Below are positions 8,443 through 16,528 of a stretch of DNA of 64,000 bases, in pieces. The DNA is taken from assembly GCA_965206975.1 (NCBI GenBank), contig OZ242253.1, forward strand, positions 3,100,001 to 3,164,000. Reading direction: 5' to 3'. Source of the stretch: JAAXGI01 sp965206975. GTDB lineage: Bacteria; Gemmatimonadota; Gemmatimonadetes; Longimicrobiales; Gaopeijiaceae. A model generated the notes under the pieces. The model was not told the origin of the DNA. It worked only from the letters and a program-made list of their open reading frames with translations, and ran no database searches. The translations under genes were made by a program, and so were the position numbers. Numbering within the stretch: position 1 is the first letter of the stretch; each line of letters starts with the position of its first letter.

Positions 8443-9072
8443 TCACGCCGTCCGACGCGTCAACTCCACCGCCCGCATCGCCGACGTCAGGATCTTGTCG
8501 TAGTCCCCGCACCGGCAAAGATTGCCCGAGAGCGCAAGCCTCGCCTCCTCCCGCGTCGGATTCGGGTTCTCGTTGAGCATCCCCACCATCGCCATGATGA
8601 ACCCCGACGCGCAGAACGCACACTGGAAGCCCGCCTCGTCCATCACCGCCTGCTGAACCGGATGCAGCTCCCCGCTCGCCGACTCGAGCCCCTCGATCGT
8701 CGTCACCGCACGACCCCGCACCTGGTGCGCCAACAGCGAACACGAATACTGCGTCACCCCGTCCACGAGAACCGTGCACGCCCCGCACTCCGCCCGGTCG
8801 CACCCCCACTTCGTCCCCGTTAGACCCAGCTTGTAGCGCAGCACGTGCGCAACCGTCTCCTGCGGATACACATCCACCGTCCGGTTCTGCCCATTCACGT
8901 TGAGCGTCACCATCTGTCCCACCGTACCCGACGCGCTCTGCGCATACGCGCGCCCGGTCCCCCGGAACAAATACGACGTCGACGAAACCGTCGCCCCCGC
9001 CGCAATCACTCCCTTGATGAACGTGCGACGCGAGACCCCTCTCTCACCCACCACAATGTCTCGGTTCTCCAT
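8443..9072 (-). CDS. Tat-exported [2Fe-2S] subunit of the Mo-hydroxylase, copy B
   Basis: This 209-residue protein is identical in sequence to the copy A small subunit. It has a twin-arginine motif SRRTFIK at 14-20, a first cluster at Cys 91/96/99/111 and a second at Cys 151/154/186/188. The ATG at 9072 is preceded by the same GGAGGAGG ribosome-binding site. It leads the copy B unit. About 140 bases upstream is a strong predicted promoter (9212-9241), and the next gene upstream on the same strand is moaE. Confidence 0.93.
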   Translation of the reverse strand: MENRDIVVGERGVSRRTFIKGVIAAGATVSSTSYLFRGTGRAYAQSASGTVGQMVTLNVNGQNRTVDVYPQETVAHVLRYKLGLTGTKWGCDRAECGACTVLVDGVTQYSCSLLAHQVRGRAVTTIEGLESASGELHPVQQAVMDEAGFQCAFCASGFIMAMVGMLNENPNPTREEARLALSGNLCRCGDYDKILTSAMRAVELTRRTA

Positions 9073-9211
9073 CGAGTGCTCCTCCTCCAGTGTGGCGCTC
9101 TCGTAGGGTTATCTGGGATCGCTCTCGGGAGCCGCCTCGGCGTGAGTCTCGACCGGTGCGAATCTCTTCGGCTTCCTCACGTGGACTCGTCGAGCCCACC
9201 CGAACAGGTCC

Positions 9212-9241
9212 ATTCTACGACGGAGGGTCCCGGAGTGTCAA
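9212..9241 (-). promoter_or_regulatory. predicted promoter for Mo-hydroxylase copy B
   Basis: Minus strand: TTGACA (9241-9236), 18-base spacer, TAGAAT (9217-9212, five of six consensus bases). It sits between the moaE stop and the first gene of copy B, outside the duplicated segment. A close match to consensus, not experimentally known. Confidence 0.6.
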
Positions 9242-9342
9242 CGAGGGCCCGCCGGCGACGCTGCCACCGAGCCGTTCGGCAACGCAGCGAATACGCCCGC
9301 GATGCGCCTCTTCCAAGACGAGATCCGCGCCCTGGCCGCGGA

Positions 9343-9786
9343 CTACGATCCGACGAGGGGTGTGCCGCATTCCGGCGAGCGGGGCTCTCGCCGCCCGTCC
9401 GCGAAGACATCCTCCTTCCAGATCGGGGCCTCCTCCTTGACCCGGTCGATGCCGTCACGGGCGGCCTCGAAGGCCTCGGCCCGATGACGGCCGCGGACGA
9501 CGACCAGGACGCTCGACTCTCCTGCAGGCACATAGCCGACCCGATGGATGATCCGGCATGCGAGGACCCCGTCGCGCGCCGTGATCTCGTCCTCGATCCT
9601 TCGTATCGCCACCTCGGCCATCTCACGGTGCACATCGTAGTCCAGCGCGGCGATCCGCTTCCCCTCGTCTTGCCCGCGTACATTGCCACTGAACACGACG
9701 AGGGCTCCATCGTCCGTACCCTCGGTCTCCCCGATCAGCGCTGCGGGCGAGAGAGGGTCGCTCGTTATGCGTTCGGCCAAGGTCAA
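9343..9786 (-). CDS. moaE: molybdopterin synthase catalytic subunit MoaE
   Basis: The large subunit of MPT synthase converts cyclic pyranopterin monophosphate to molybdopterin with sulfur from MoaD. Family signatures include FSGNVR near residue 33, HRVG with a following Val-rich strand around 81-100, HRAEAF and the conserved KEEAPIWK segment with the catalytic lysines (about 117-124). It is 147 residues, the usual length. The frame opens with TTG at 9786, overlapping the moaD stop (TTGA). A second TTG at 9780 has better spacing from the upstream GGAGG, so the true start may be two codons later. Co-transcribed with moaD and pointing toward the Mo-hydroxylase modules it serves. Confidence 0.93.
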   Translation of the reverse strand: MTLAERITSDPLSPAALIGETEGTDDGALVVFSGNVRGQDEGKRIAALDYDVHREMAEVAIRRIEDEITARDGVLACRIIHRVGYVPAGESSVLVVVRGRHRAEAFEAARDGIDRVKEEAPIWKEDVFADGRREPRSPECGTPLVGS

Positions 9787-10031
9787 CCTCCGGTGACGGG
9801 TGGCAGGAGGGAGACCCGGGCGCCCGGCTCAAGCGTGTCGTCATCTGCGAGGAGGACCACGCCGCTCCCGACGGCGGTGTGCTCCAGGTACGAGGCCACG
9901 ACCGGAAGCTGCTCGGCGATCGCGAGGCGCAACTCCGCGACCGTCGGAGCGGTTCCCTCCACCGTCACGGTCTTCACTCGCGTGCCCACCAGGTGCGAGA
10001 GATTCCCGTAGAAGGAGATTTCCACTTCCAT
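9783..10031 (-). CDS. moaD: molybdopterin synthase sulfur carrier subunit MoaD
   Basis: This 82-residue ubiquitin-fold sulfur carrier ends in the required Gly-Gly (PPVTGG), which is thiocarboxylated before donating sulfur to MoaE. It starts MEVEISFYGNL. The ATG at 10031 is used in preference to a 45-residue upstream extension in the same frame that has no MoaD similarity. The stop overlaps the moaE start. The gene is divergent from moaA across about 125 bases. Confidence 0.93.
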   Translation of the reverse strand: MEVEISFYGNLSHLVGTRVKTVTVEGTAPTVAELRLAIAEQLPVVASYLEHTAVGSGVVLLADDDTLEPGARVSLLPPVTGG

Positions 10032-10157
10032 GCCGCGGCAAGGCCTCCAAGCGACTCGGTCCGAAACCAAAGGACACCGGGTGCCCGGATGCCTCCGGGA
10101 ACTCGCCGGGCTTCCGCCGGTGTACCGTCTCCGGCCTACGATAACCCCAATCGGCCG

Positions 10158-11240
10158 ATGATTCACACACCGGATTCTCGAAAAGGCCTCACCGGGCCCG
10201 ACGGCGAAGGCGACTCCCGCCCCGAGGCGGGGGCGAGCGTCACCGATACGTTAGGCCGAACACTCCGGGATCTTCGGATCTCCGTCACGGACCGGTGCAA
10301 CTTCCGCTGCACCTACTGCATGCCGCGCGAGGTCTTCGGACCGGACTTTCGCTTCCTGACCCGGAGTGAGGTTCTGAGCTTCGAGGAGATCCTGACGCTC
10401 GCGCGCCTCTTCGTGAATGCCGGGGTCGAGAAGATCCGGATCACGGGCGGCGAGCCGCTCCTTCGGCGCGAGGTGGATACCCTCGTAGGTATGCTCGCCT
10501 CCATCGACGGCGTGCGCGACCTCACGATGACAACGAATGCATCGCTCCTCGCCGGGAAGGCCGATGCCTTGCGGAAGGCGGGCCTGGACCGGGTGACGGT
10601 GAGCCTCGACGCACTCGATGACGACATCTTCCGGGCGATGAGCGACGTGCAGATCCCCGTCCGCACGGTCCTCAGGGGGATCGAGGCGGCAGCCCAAGCA
10701 GGGCTCACCCCCGTCAAGGTGAACATGGTCGTCAAGCGGGGCATGAACGAAGACCAGATTCCCGCGATGTGCGAGTATTTCCGGGGGAGCGGTCACATCC
10801 TTCGGTTCATCGAGTTCATGGATGTGGGCACCTCCAACGGGTGGCGCCTCGAAGACGTCGTGTCCGCCCGGGAGATCCGCGACCAGATCGATGCACGCTG
10901 GCCCATAGAGTCGGCCCAGCCCAACTACCGCGGCGAGGTGGCCCGGCGCTATCGGTACCGGGACGGAGCGGGAGAGATCGGGATCATCTCATCGGTCACG
11001 CAGCCCTTCTGCACGACGTGCAACCGAGCCCGGCTCACGGCGGACGGCGAGTTTTTTACCTGTCTCTTCGGCACGCGGGGGCACGATCTCCGCCAGCTCC
11101 TTCGGGATGGAGTGCCGGAGGAGGAGATGGCGGCTGCGATCGACGCGATCTGGCGGGCACGGGGGGACCGCTACTCCGAGCTTCGAAGCCTTGCCACGGC
11201 GAGCCTCCCGAGGGTGGAGATGTCGAGGATCGGCGGATGA
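10158..11240 (+). CDS. moaA: GTP 3',8-cyclase MoaA (radical SAM)
   Basis: MoaA performs the first step of molybdenum cofactor synthesis, rearranging GTP to 3',8-cyclo-7,8-dihydro-GTP. The 360-residue protein has the radical-SAM CxxxCxxC cluster at Cys 47, 51 and 54 (CNFRCTYC). It also has ITGGEPLLR, the second [4Fe-4S] site (CTTCNRARLT then FFTC, C-x2-C-x13-C) near residue 285, and the essential C-terminal Gly-Gly. The N-terminus is about 30 residues longer than usual, so a later start is possible; ATG at 10158 was chosen as the first after the divergent gap. It leads a five-gene operon with 4-base overlaps. Confidence 0.95.
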   Translation: MIHTPDSRKGLTGPDGEGDSRPEAGASVTDTLGRTLRDLRISVTDRCNFRCTYCMPREVFGPDFRFLTRSEVLSFEEILTLARLFVNAGVEKIRITGGEPLLRREVDTLVGMLASIDGVRDLTMTTNASLLAGKADALRKAGLDRVTVSLDALDDDIFRAMSDVQIPVRTVLRGIEAAAQAGLTPVKVNMVVKRGMNEDQIPAMCEYFRGSGHILRFIEFMDVGTSNGWRLEDVVSAREIRDQIDARWPIESAQPNYRGEVARRYRYRDGAGEIGIISSVTQPFCTTCNRARLTADGEFFTCLFGTRGHDLRQLLRDGVPEEEMAAAIDAIWRARGDRYSELRSLATASLPRVEMSRIGG

Positions 11241-11551
11241 AGCATGTGCTCGACGCAATCGAGCGGTGGCAGCAGACCGGGGAGCAGATCGCGCTCGCGA
11301 CCGTCGTCAGGACCGTGGGCTCCTCCCCGAGGCCGGTCGGCGCAAAGATGGCGATCACCGCGAGCGGGAAGATGGTGGGCTCGGTAAGCGGAGGGTGCGT
11401 GGAGGGCGCCGTCTCCGAGGAAGCGCTTCACGTCCTCGGGACGGGTGAGCCCCGGCTCCTCACCTTCGGCGTGGCCGACGAAGAGGCGTGGGCCGTCGGC
11501 CTGTCCTGCGGGGGCACGATCGAGGTCTTCGTGGAGCCTCTCAACCGGTGA
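11237..11551 (+). CDS. XdhC/CoxI-family protein, N-terminal-domain type
   Basis: A 104-residue protein corresponding to the XdhC_CoxI domain, which in XdhC binds molybdenum cofactor and delivers it to xanthine-dehydrogenase-type enzymes. The family core SSPRPVGAKM and the VSGGCVEGAV segment (about 48-56) are present, as is GLSCGGTIEVFVEPL near the C-terminus. The ATG at 11237 overlaps the moaA stop (ATGA), and the stop overlaps the next gene (GTGA). It is a split version: the Rossmann part is in the following gene. Context and sequence agree on a role in maturing the adjacent Mo-hydroxylases. Confidence 0.88.
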   Translation: MKHVLDAIERWQQTGEQIALATVVRTVGSSPRPVGAKMAITASGKMVGSVSGGCVEGAVSEEALHVLGTGEPRLLTFGVADEEAWAVGLSCGGTIEVFVEPLNR

Positions 11552-12285
11552 GTGGGAACTCCCTCACGCAGGACTTCTTTGGGCATGTTCGGGCGGGCCG
11601 GCCCGTGGCGCTCGCAACCCGCATCGAGGGGAGCAGGGGCCTCGGCGCCAAGCTTCTCATCGGCCGGCGGGGGATCCTCGGAGGGACGCTCGGGACAGGG
11701 GAGGCGGACGGGCGTGTCCACGAGTTCGCGAAGGAACTCATCGCGGCCGGTCGATCGGGGCTCCTTACGCTTCCGGATGGCCGGATCTTCGTCGACGTGC
11801 AGCTCCCTGCCCCGCGCCTCGTGATCGTAGGTGCTGTCCACATCGCGGTCACCCTCGAGCGATTGGCCCGCGAGCTCGGATTCCGCACGATCGTCTGCGA
11901 TGCGCGGGACCGCTTCGCCACGCCGGAGCGCTTCCCGGGCGTAGACGAGCTCATCGTGGGGTGGCCAACGGACGTGCTCGCCCGGCTCGACCTCGACGAG
12001 TTCAGCTACGTGGTCGTGGTCACGCACGATGCGAAGCTGGACAACCCTGCACTCGAATCGGCGCTTCGAAGCCGCGCGCCGTACGTGGGAGCGCTTGGAT
12101 CGAAGAAGACGCATGCGAGGCGCGTCCGGGCGCTTCGCGAGGCCGGGGTCAGCGAGGAGGACATCGGCCGGATTCACTCCCCGATCGGCCTCGAGATCGG
12201 AGCCCGTTCCCCTGCCGAGATCGCGCTGGCGACGCTCGCAGAGATCGTGTCGGTCCGCAATCGCCTCGAGGCCGGGCGGGCGTGA
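11548..12285 (+). CDS. XdhC-family Mo-hydroxylase maturation protein with Rossmann domain
   Basis: This 245-residue protein starts at GTG 11548, overlapping the preceding stop. The N-terminal 85 residues resemble a degenerate XdhC_CoxI domain (ALATRIEGSRGLGAK). The C-terminal half is the XdhC Rossmann domain with LVIVGAVHIA at about 91-100, DARDRF, YVVVVTHDAKLDNPAL and GALGSKKTHARR. The usual glycine loop GAGHVA is changed to GAVHIA, a loss of one conserved glycine, so nucleotide binding may be altered. It ends with the PIGLEIGARSPAEIA motif typical of the family. With the gene before it, it likely sulfurates or inserts the cofactor. Confidence 0.88.
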   Translation: MSGNSLTQDFFGHVRAGRPVALATRIEGSRGLGAKLLIGRRGILGGTLGTGEADGRVHEFAKELIAAGRSGLLTLPDGRIFVDVQLPAPRLVIVGAVHIAVTLERLARELGFRTIVCDARDRFATPERFPGVDELIVGWPTDVLARLDLDEFSYVVVVTHDAKLDNPALESALRSRAPYVGALGSKKTHARRVRALREAGVSEEDIGRIHSPIGLEIGARSPAEIALATLAEIVSVRNRLEAGRA

Positions 12286-13268
12286 AGTTCCGCCCCGCCC
12301 CGCTCGAAGGGTCCGAAGGGGAGATCCTCGCCCACAACGTCCGCGATGCGAAGGGTCGCCGGGTCCTGAGAAAGGGGATCGAGCTCGACGATGCCGCGAT
12401 CGAGAAGCTCATCGGGCTCGGCTACGATTCGGTCTACGTGGCCGAGATGGAGGAGGGGGACGTCCACGAGAACGCGGCGGTCAAACGGATCGCGGAGGTG
12501 TCAAGGGGCCCGGGCACGAGAGCCGGGCGGGCGCATGCCGGACGGGTGGACCTAGCCGCGACCTCGCTCGGGGTCGTGAGGGTAAAGGCAGGACCGCTCC
12601 TTCGGTTGAACGAGATCGAGGGCATCACGGTCGCGACGCTCCCCACGTACCGGGTCGTGACACCCTCCGAGCGGGTCGCTACCGTCAAGGTCATCCCCTA
12701 TGCGATCCCGGAGGACGCCGTCGCGCGCGCCGAGGCGCTCTCGACCCACGCGGGGATCGTCTCCGTCTCGGCGATCAAGCCCTCCACCGTAGCGCTCGTC
12801 CTCGTCGGGGGCCCCGGGGCCCGGGTTTACCTCACGGAGGGGATCGGCGCTGCCATCCGCCGCCGCGTCGAGCGCCTCGGATCCCGGGTGCTCGAACCCG
12901 CCCTCTCCCCACCGGACGAACACCAGCTGGCCTCGATCCTCGGGGCGCAGTCCGGCGAGGGGGCGGACATGATCGTCGTCGCGGGCGAGACCGCGATCAT
13001 GGACCTGGACGATCTGATTCCACGCGGCCTGCGCCTCGCGGGAGGCGAGGTGGAGGAGCTCGGGCTTCCGATGGACCCCGGGCAACTCCTCCTCCTCGGC
13101 CGGCTGGGCGAGCTCCCCGTGATCGGCGCCCCCGGGTGCGTCCGCGGGGCTGCCCCCGATGGCTTCGATGCCGTGCTCGCGAGGATTCTCGCGGGGGAGG
13201 AGCTCACTGCGGCGGATCTCCAGGCCCTCGGCCACGGGGGGCTCCTCTCGGATCCTCGCCGCGAGTGA
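12282..13268 (+). CDS. molybdopterin-binding protein (MoCF domain, MoeA/MogA-like)
   Basis: 328 residues from GTG 12282 (GTGA overlap with the preceding gene). The N-terminal half (KFRPAPLEGSEGEILAHNV, LRKG) resembles the MoeA-like portion found in Mo-hydroxylase maturation operons. The C-terminal 160 residues form a MoCF_biosynth-type domain with VALVLVGGP, a GADMIVVAGETA loop and a proline/glycine-rich end (LPVIGAPGC). Such proteins are thought to handle molybdopterin during molybdenum insertion. It lacks full MoeA length (about 400), so it is not called moeA. It sits between xdhC and mocA, consistent with a late cofactor-loading step. Confidence 0.8.
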   Translation: MKFRPAPLEGSEGEILAHNVRDAKGRRVLRKGIELDDAAIEKLIGLGYDSVYVAEMEEGDVHENAAVKRIAEVSRGPGTRAGRAHAGRVDLAATSLGVVRVKAGPLLRLNEIEGITVATLPTYRVVTPSERVATVKVIPYAIPEDAVARAEALSTHAGIVSVSAIKPSTVALVLVGGPGARVYLTEGIGAAIRRRVERLGSRVLEPALSPPDEHQLASILGAQSGEGADMIVVAGETAIMDLDDLIPRGLRLAGGEVEELGLPMDPGQLLLLGRLGELPVIGAPGCVRGAAPDGFDAVLARILAGEELTAADLQALGHGGLLSDPRRE

Positions 13269-13921
13269 CAGGAATGCGGAGAGCGCCGCCGGGGCGAGGC
13301 GTCACGGGAGTCATCCTCGCCGCCGGGGCATCGCGCCGCATGGGCTCCCCGAAGCAGCTCCTTCCCTACCGCGGCCGTCCGATCCTCGAGCACGTGATCG
13401 ACCTCGCCGCCGCGGCGGTCCCGGGCGAGCTCCTGGTTGTCCTCGGCCACGCGGCTCGCCGGATCGAGGCGGCGGTCAACTTCCCGAGCCACGTGAAGAT
13501 CGTGATGAACCCCGACTACGCTTCCGGCCAGGCGTCCTCGCTCACGTCGGGGCTCGCTGCCTCGGCCCCTTCGGCCGAGGCGGCGCTCATCATCCTCGCC
13601 GACCAACCCGAGCTCGCCCAAGAGGCCATCACCCGTGTTCTCGACGCATACCGGAGGACGGGCGGACCCGTCGTCCGCGCCGTGTACCGCGGCACGCCGG
13701 GCCACCCCGTACTCCTCGACCGGTCCATCTGGCCCGCGCTCGTCGACGGGGCCGCCGACCGGGGAGCGGGACCGGCACTCGCCCGCCACCCCGAGTGGGT
13801 CGTGAGTACCGATCTCGATCTCCCGCCTCCTCTCGAGATCGATACCCCGGCGGACTACCGCGCGCTGACGGCGGGGGAACGGAATCGAGCGGGGGGAGGC
13901 CGCGGGCCCGGAGCCGCGTAG
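13265..13921 (+). CDS. molybdenum cofactor cytidylyltransferase-like NTP transferase (MocA family)
   Basis: The GTG at 13265 overlaps the previous stop in the same GTGA fashion as the rest of the operon; an ATG at 13274 is the alternative. About 218 residues. The nucleotidyltransferase signature GVILAAGASRRMGSPKQLL lies near residues 14-32, followed by ILADQPEL (about 120) and GHPVLLD. MocA attaches CMP to Mo-molybdopterin to form the dinucleotide (MCD) used by xanthine-dehydrogenase-family enzymes, whereas MobA makes the GMP form. The operon partners are all for that family, so the CMP reaction is the likelier one. The distinction is inferred from context. Last gene of the operon. Confidence 0.85.
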   Translation: MTGMRRAPPGRGVTGVILAAGASRRMGSPKQLLPYRGRPILEHVIDLAAAAVPGELLVVLGHAARRIEAAVNFPSHVKIVMNPDYASGQASSLTSGLAASAPSAEAALIILADQPELAQEAITRVLDAYRRTGGPVVRAVYRGTPGHPVLLDRSIWPALVDGAADRGAGPALARHPEWVVSTDLDLPPPLEIDTPADYRALTAGERNRAGGGRGPGAA

Positions 13922-14179
13922 GACCGGGATGGCTTCCCCGGACCGCATTTTTGCCGCTTCCCGGCCCGGCGCCCTGCACCGCCCGCTCGGAGGCTCGCCA
14001 AGGCCGGTCCCGGCCCCCGGTCTTCACCCTGGGGGGGTCTCCACGCTTGCCGGCAGAACCCCTACATTGGTTGGCGGTGCGGTCGCCGCCCGCCTTGTAC
14101 CTTCGCACCGGTCAGGGCCTCCGGCGAGACGACCACACGGCCCATTCGGCTACATGACCCAACGAAGGGAGACAACCCG

Positions 14180-14626
14180 ATGACTTACCGTGCATGGACC
14201 GGCGTCCTCTGCGTACTCCCCGTCGCCCTCCTGGCCGCGTGCGGCGGAGGGGGATCGGGCGGCGCGGATCCCGAGGAGGAGGCCTCCGAGCCCATTCGCG
14301 CCGACTTCCAGGCGACGGGCGGATCCGCTGCGGAGGGCGTCTTTACGCTGACGCTAGACGGAGACACATACGCCGCGTCGGTTGCGATCGATACGCACCG
14401 CGGCCCCGGGGACTACCCGATCGAGATCCACAGCGGGACGTGTGGCGGGGAGATGGGGCCGCTTGTCGTGGCCGTCACCGACGTCGAGGGGCAGGAAGGG
14501 GGCGAAGGACAGTCCACCGGTCGGTTCGCGGCGTCCGAGCTCGCCGCCGGCGGATCCTACTACGTAGACATCCACGATTCACAGGACGACAGCCAGATCG
14601 CCTGCGCGGATCTTCCCCCTCTCTGA
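14180..14626 (+). CDS. small lipoprotein of unknown function
   Basis: 148 residues. A signal peptide with lipobox LLAAC (Cys about residue 21) is followed by a Gly/Ser/Glu linker, so the mature protein is lipid-anchored. The remaining 100 residues are predicted beta-rich with two similar stretches (YPIEIHSGTCGG and YYVDIHDSQDD). Each stretch has His, and a single Cys follows each, suggesting a duplicated strand pair and perhaps metal binding. No known enzyme motif. ATG at 14180 follows AAGGGAG with suitable spacing. Convergent with the next gene. Confidence 0.75.
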   Translation: MTYRAWTGVLCVLPVALLAACGGGGSGGADPEEEASEPIRADFQATGGSAAEGVFTLTLDGDTYAASVAIDTHRGPGDYPIEIHSGTCGGEMGPLVVAVTDVEGQEGGEGQSTGRFAASELAAGGSYYVDIHDSQDDSQIACADLPPL

Positions 14627-14671
14627 GCACACTGCGGCGGGCCTCTCCACGGGGGGAGGGGCTCCGCTCCA

Positions 14672-15448
14672 TCACTCCGTCAGCCGGACCTCGAAGATCG
14701 CGGGCCAGCGCTTTCCGGTCAGGAAGAACGTCCCGGAATCGGGATGGTACGCGATCCCGTTCAGGACCGCCCTCACGCCAGCCGGCCTCCCCGCGCTCGG
14801 CACGAGTACGGACGCGTCGATCTCCGCCGTAACGCGCCCGTTCGCCTTGTCGATCCGAACGATGCGATCCGTCTGAAAGATGTTCGCGTATACGGCCTCG
14901 CCCACGCACTCCAGTTCGTTCAGGTTCCGGACCGGCGCGCCGTCGAGCGTCACCTCGTAGCTCTCGAGGATCTCGAACGAGTCGGGGTCCCGGCGGTGCA
15001 GGATCGCGCTGCCATTCGACATGAAGAGCGCCTCGCCGTCGTAGCAAAGCCCCCACCCCTCCCCATCATACTCCAGGGTGCGAAGGAGTTCGAAGGTGTC
15101 GAGGTCGTAGACGAATGCGACCCCTTCGTGCCACGTCAGCTGAATCAGTTCGGGCCCCACCCGAGCGAGCCCCTCTCCGAAGTACTCGTCCGAGAGCGCG
15201 AGCGACCGCCGGATCTCTCCCGTCTCGATCTCCACCTCCCGGAGCGTCGACTCCCCGTACTGCCCCGTGCTCTCGTAGAGGCGGCCGTCGTAGACCAGAA
15301 GCCCCTGCGTCGATGCCGACGTGTCGTGCGGGAGCTCCCGGACGATCTCGAGCACCTGGCTCCCGGCCGGCTCTCCCCCGCACGCCGCGAGGGTGGCTCC
15401 GAGGAGCGCCCACCACTCGAACCGCACTCGGCGAGAGCCCCTCATCAT
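14672..15448 (-). CDS. glutaminyl-peptide cyclotransferase, beta-propeller type, lipoprotein
   Basis: 258 residues, exported by a lipoprotein signal (TLAAC, Cys near 22). The sequence follows the plant/bacterial glutaminyl cyclase family throughout. Visible blocks are STQGLLVYDGRLYESTGQYG, FGEGLA, LIQLTW, GEGWGLCYDG, MSNGS, NELE and VLNGIAYHPDSG then FLTGKRWP. These enzymes convert N-terminal glutamine to pyroglutamate; the conserved Glu of NELE and the early TQGL/ESTG loops are the usual active-site features. The ATG at 15448 overlaps the stop of the upstream lipoprotein gene (ATGA), so the two are translated together. Confidence 0.9.
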   Translation of the reverse strand: MMRGSRRVRFEWWALLGATLAACGGEPAGSQVLEIVRELPHDTSASTQGLLVYDGRLYESTGQYGESTLREVEIETGEIRRSLALSDEYFGEGLARVGPELIQLTWHEGVAFVYDLDTFELLRTLEYDGEGWGLCYDGEALFMSNGSAILHRRDPDSFEILESYEVTLDGAPVRNLNELECVGEAVYANIFQTDRIVRIDKANGRVTAEIDASVLVPSAGRPAGVRAVLNGIAYHPDSGTFFLTGKRWPAIFEVRLTE

Positions 15449-16338
15449 TCGACGGAGTACGGCTCGATGCGCGCGTCAGCCGGTATCTCGAGGCGCGACT
15501 CGTCGAAGGGGCGGCGAAAGGAGATCTCGGAAGCCCACGCCTCGTTCCTCAGATCGCCCTGCACTCCGTCTCGGTATGTGTACCCGCGAAAGCGCGTCGG
15601 CACGGTGAGCCCGTCGACGGTGACGTAGTCTTGGTAATACAGGAGGGTTCCGCTCGCCGCGGGCTCCGGCGCGCCGGGCCCCGCCTCGTACGCCTCGCCG
15701 TAGGTCACGGTGTAGAGGACTGCGCTCACCATACCGGTCTCGGGGTGGAGATAGAGGGTGTAGGTGTCGCCGGGAGAGTCCCCGATCCCCGTGTCGTAGT
15801 ACGCCATCACCCGCTCGTGCGGCTGGCCACCGAGCGGCTCGTCGGGGAGGACGAGGAACCGGATCCCAGGATCGGCCATCACGAAGGGGATGGACTGGAA
15901 GTAATACCCCGTCGTGGCCCAGAATCTGGGATTTGGATTCTCGAGCGCCGCCGGGCTGATCCACGCTTCCTCCCCGTCCCAGGCGAAGCGCCCCTCGACC
16001 TCGCCCGCCGCCTCCGGCGTGCCGAAGGTTCGAAGCTCGTGGTAGACGCGCCGCGTCTCGTTGTCGGCGACGAGAAAGGACTCGAAGCGCACGTTCGACC
16101 CTAGGTTCGAGTACTCCCAAGCATACGAGCTGGTGGGCGCGGCGTACCACGCCTCGAGGCCCCCGTGGGCCTCGATCGCCGCGAGGACGATCCGGCCACC
16201 CTCGGACGCCGTGAGCCGCGCCCTTGCCTCCTCCTCCCGCGCGTCGACGCCGGTCCCGCCGCATCCCGCGAGCACCCACGTCCATGCGAACGCCCACCGT
16301 GCACGGCCGGGGCACGCCCCCCAAGCAGTCCCCCGCAT
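15445..16338 (-). CDS. lipoprotein of unknown function, possible LolA/DUF6503-like fold
   Basis: 297 residues from ATG 16338, chosen because AGGAGGATGAG precedes it. A lipobox LAGC ends the signal. Early residues RIVLAAIEAHGGLEAW recall the N-terminus of outer-membrane-lipoprotein-carrier-like proteins, in which a helix is followed by a long antiparallel sheet. Later segments (YTLYLHPETGMVSAVLYT, YQDYVTVDGLTVPTRF) fit such a sheet. This assignment is by pattern only. It forms an overlapping two-gene unit with the glutaminyl cyclase downstream. Confidence 0.65.
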   Translation of the reverse strand: MRGTAWGACPGRARWAFAWTWVLAGCGGTGVDAREEEARARLTASEGGRIVLAAIEAHGGLEAWYAAPTSSYAWEYSNLGSNVRFESFLVADNETRRVYHELRTFGTPEAAGEVEGRFAWDGEEAWISPAALENPNPRFWATTGYYFQSIPFVMADPGIRFLVLPDEPLGGQPHERVMAYYDTGIGDSPGDTYTLYLHPETGMVSAVLYTVTYGEAYEAGPGAPEPAASGTLLYYQDYVTVDGLTVPTRFRGYTYRDGVQGDLRNEAWASEISFRRPFDESRLEIPADARIEPYSVE

Positions 16339-16528
16339 CTCATCCTCCTGAATCGACCGGACCGGCAGCCCCTGGCGGGGGCTCGCGGGCAACGGGCCGC
16401 CCTCTCCCCGCCGCGTGCATGTAGTGTCAGAGGAAGGAAGGCGGTCCGCAAGTCGAGTCGTACGGCCCCCTCCGACCGGTCCTCCGAGCTTTCACGTGGA
16501 GCGCCGGGAGCGTACCGTTCACCCTTCC

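Larger units (their letters stand above)
4928..9110 (-). repeat. tandem 4.2-kb module, copy B
   Basis: This is the second copy of the three-gene Mo-hydroxylase module, upstream of copy A on the minus strand. The duplicated DNA covers all three genes, the intergenic gaps and about 38 bases before the first start codon. It includes no promoter and no cytochrome gene. Diverged blocks are confined to the large-subunit gene, which argues against a simple assembly duplication. Confidence 0.95.

Noticed and set aside
4928..9110. Assembly duplication of one module
   Set aside because: The large subunits differ in length and at many residues and the flanking promoters differ, so the two copies are distinct DNA. 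Recombination after real duplication is more likely.
12827..13948. 373-codon minus-strand frame opposite the MoCF and mocA genes
   Set aside because: Antisense to an operon with overlapping stop-start junctions, no domain, Arg/Gly-rich composition.
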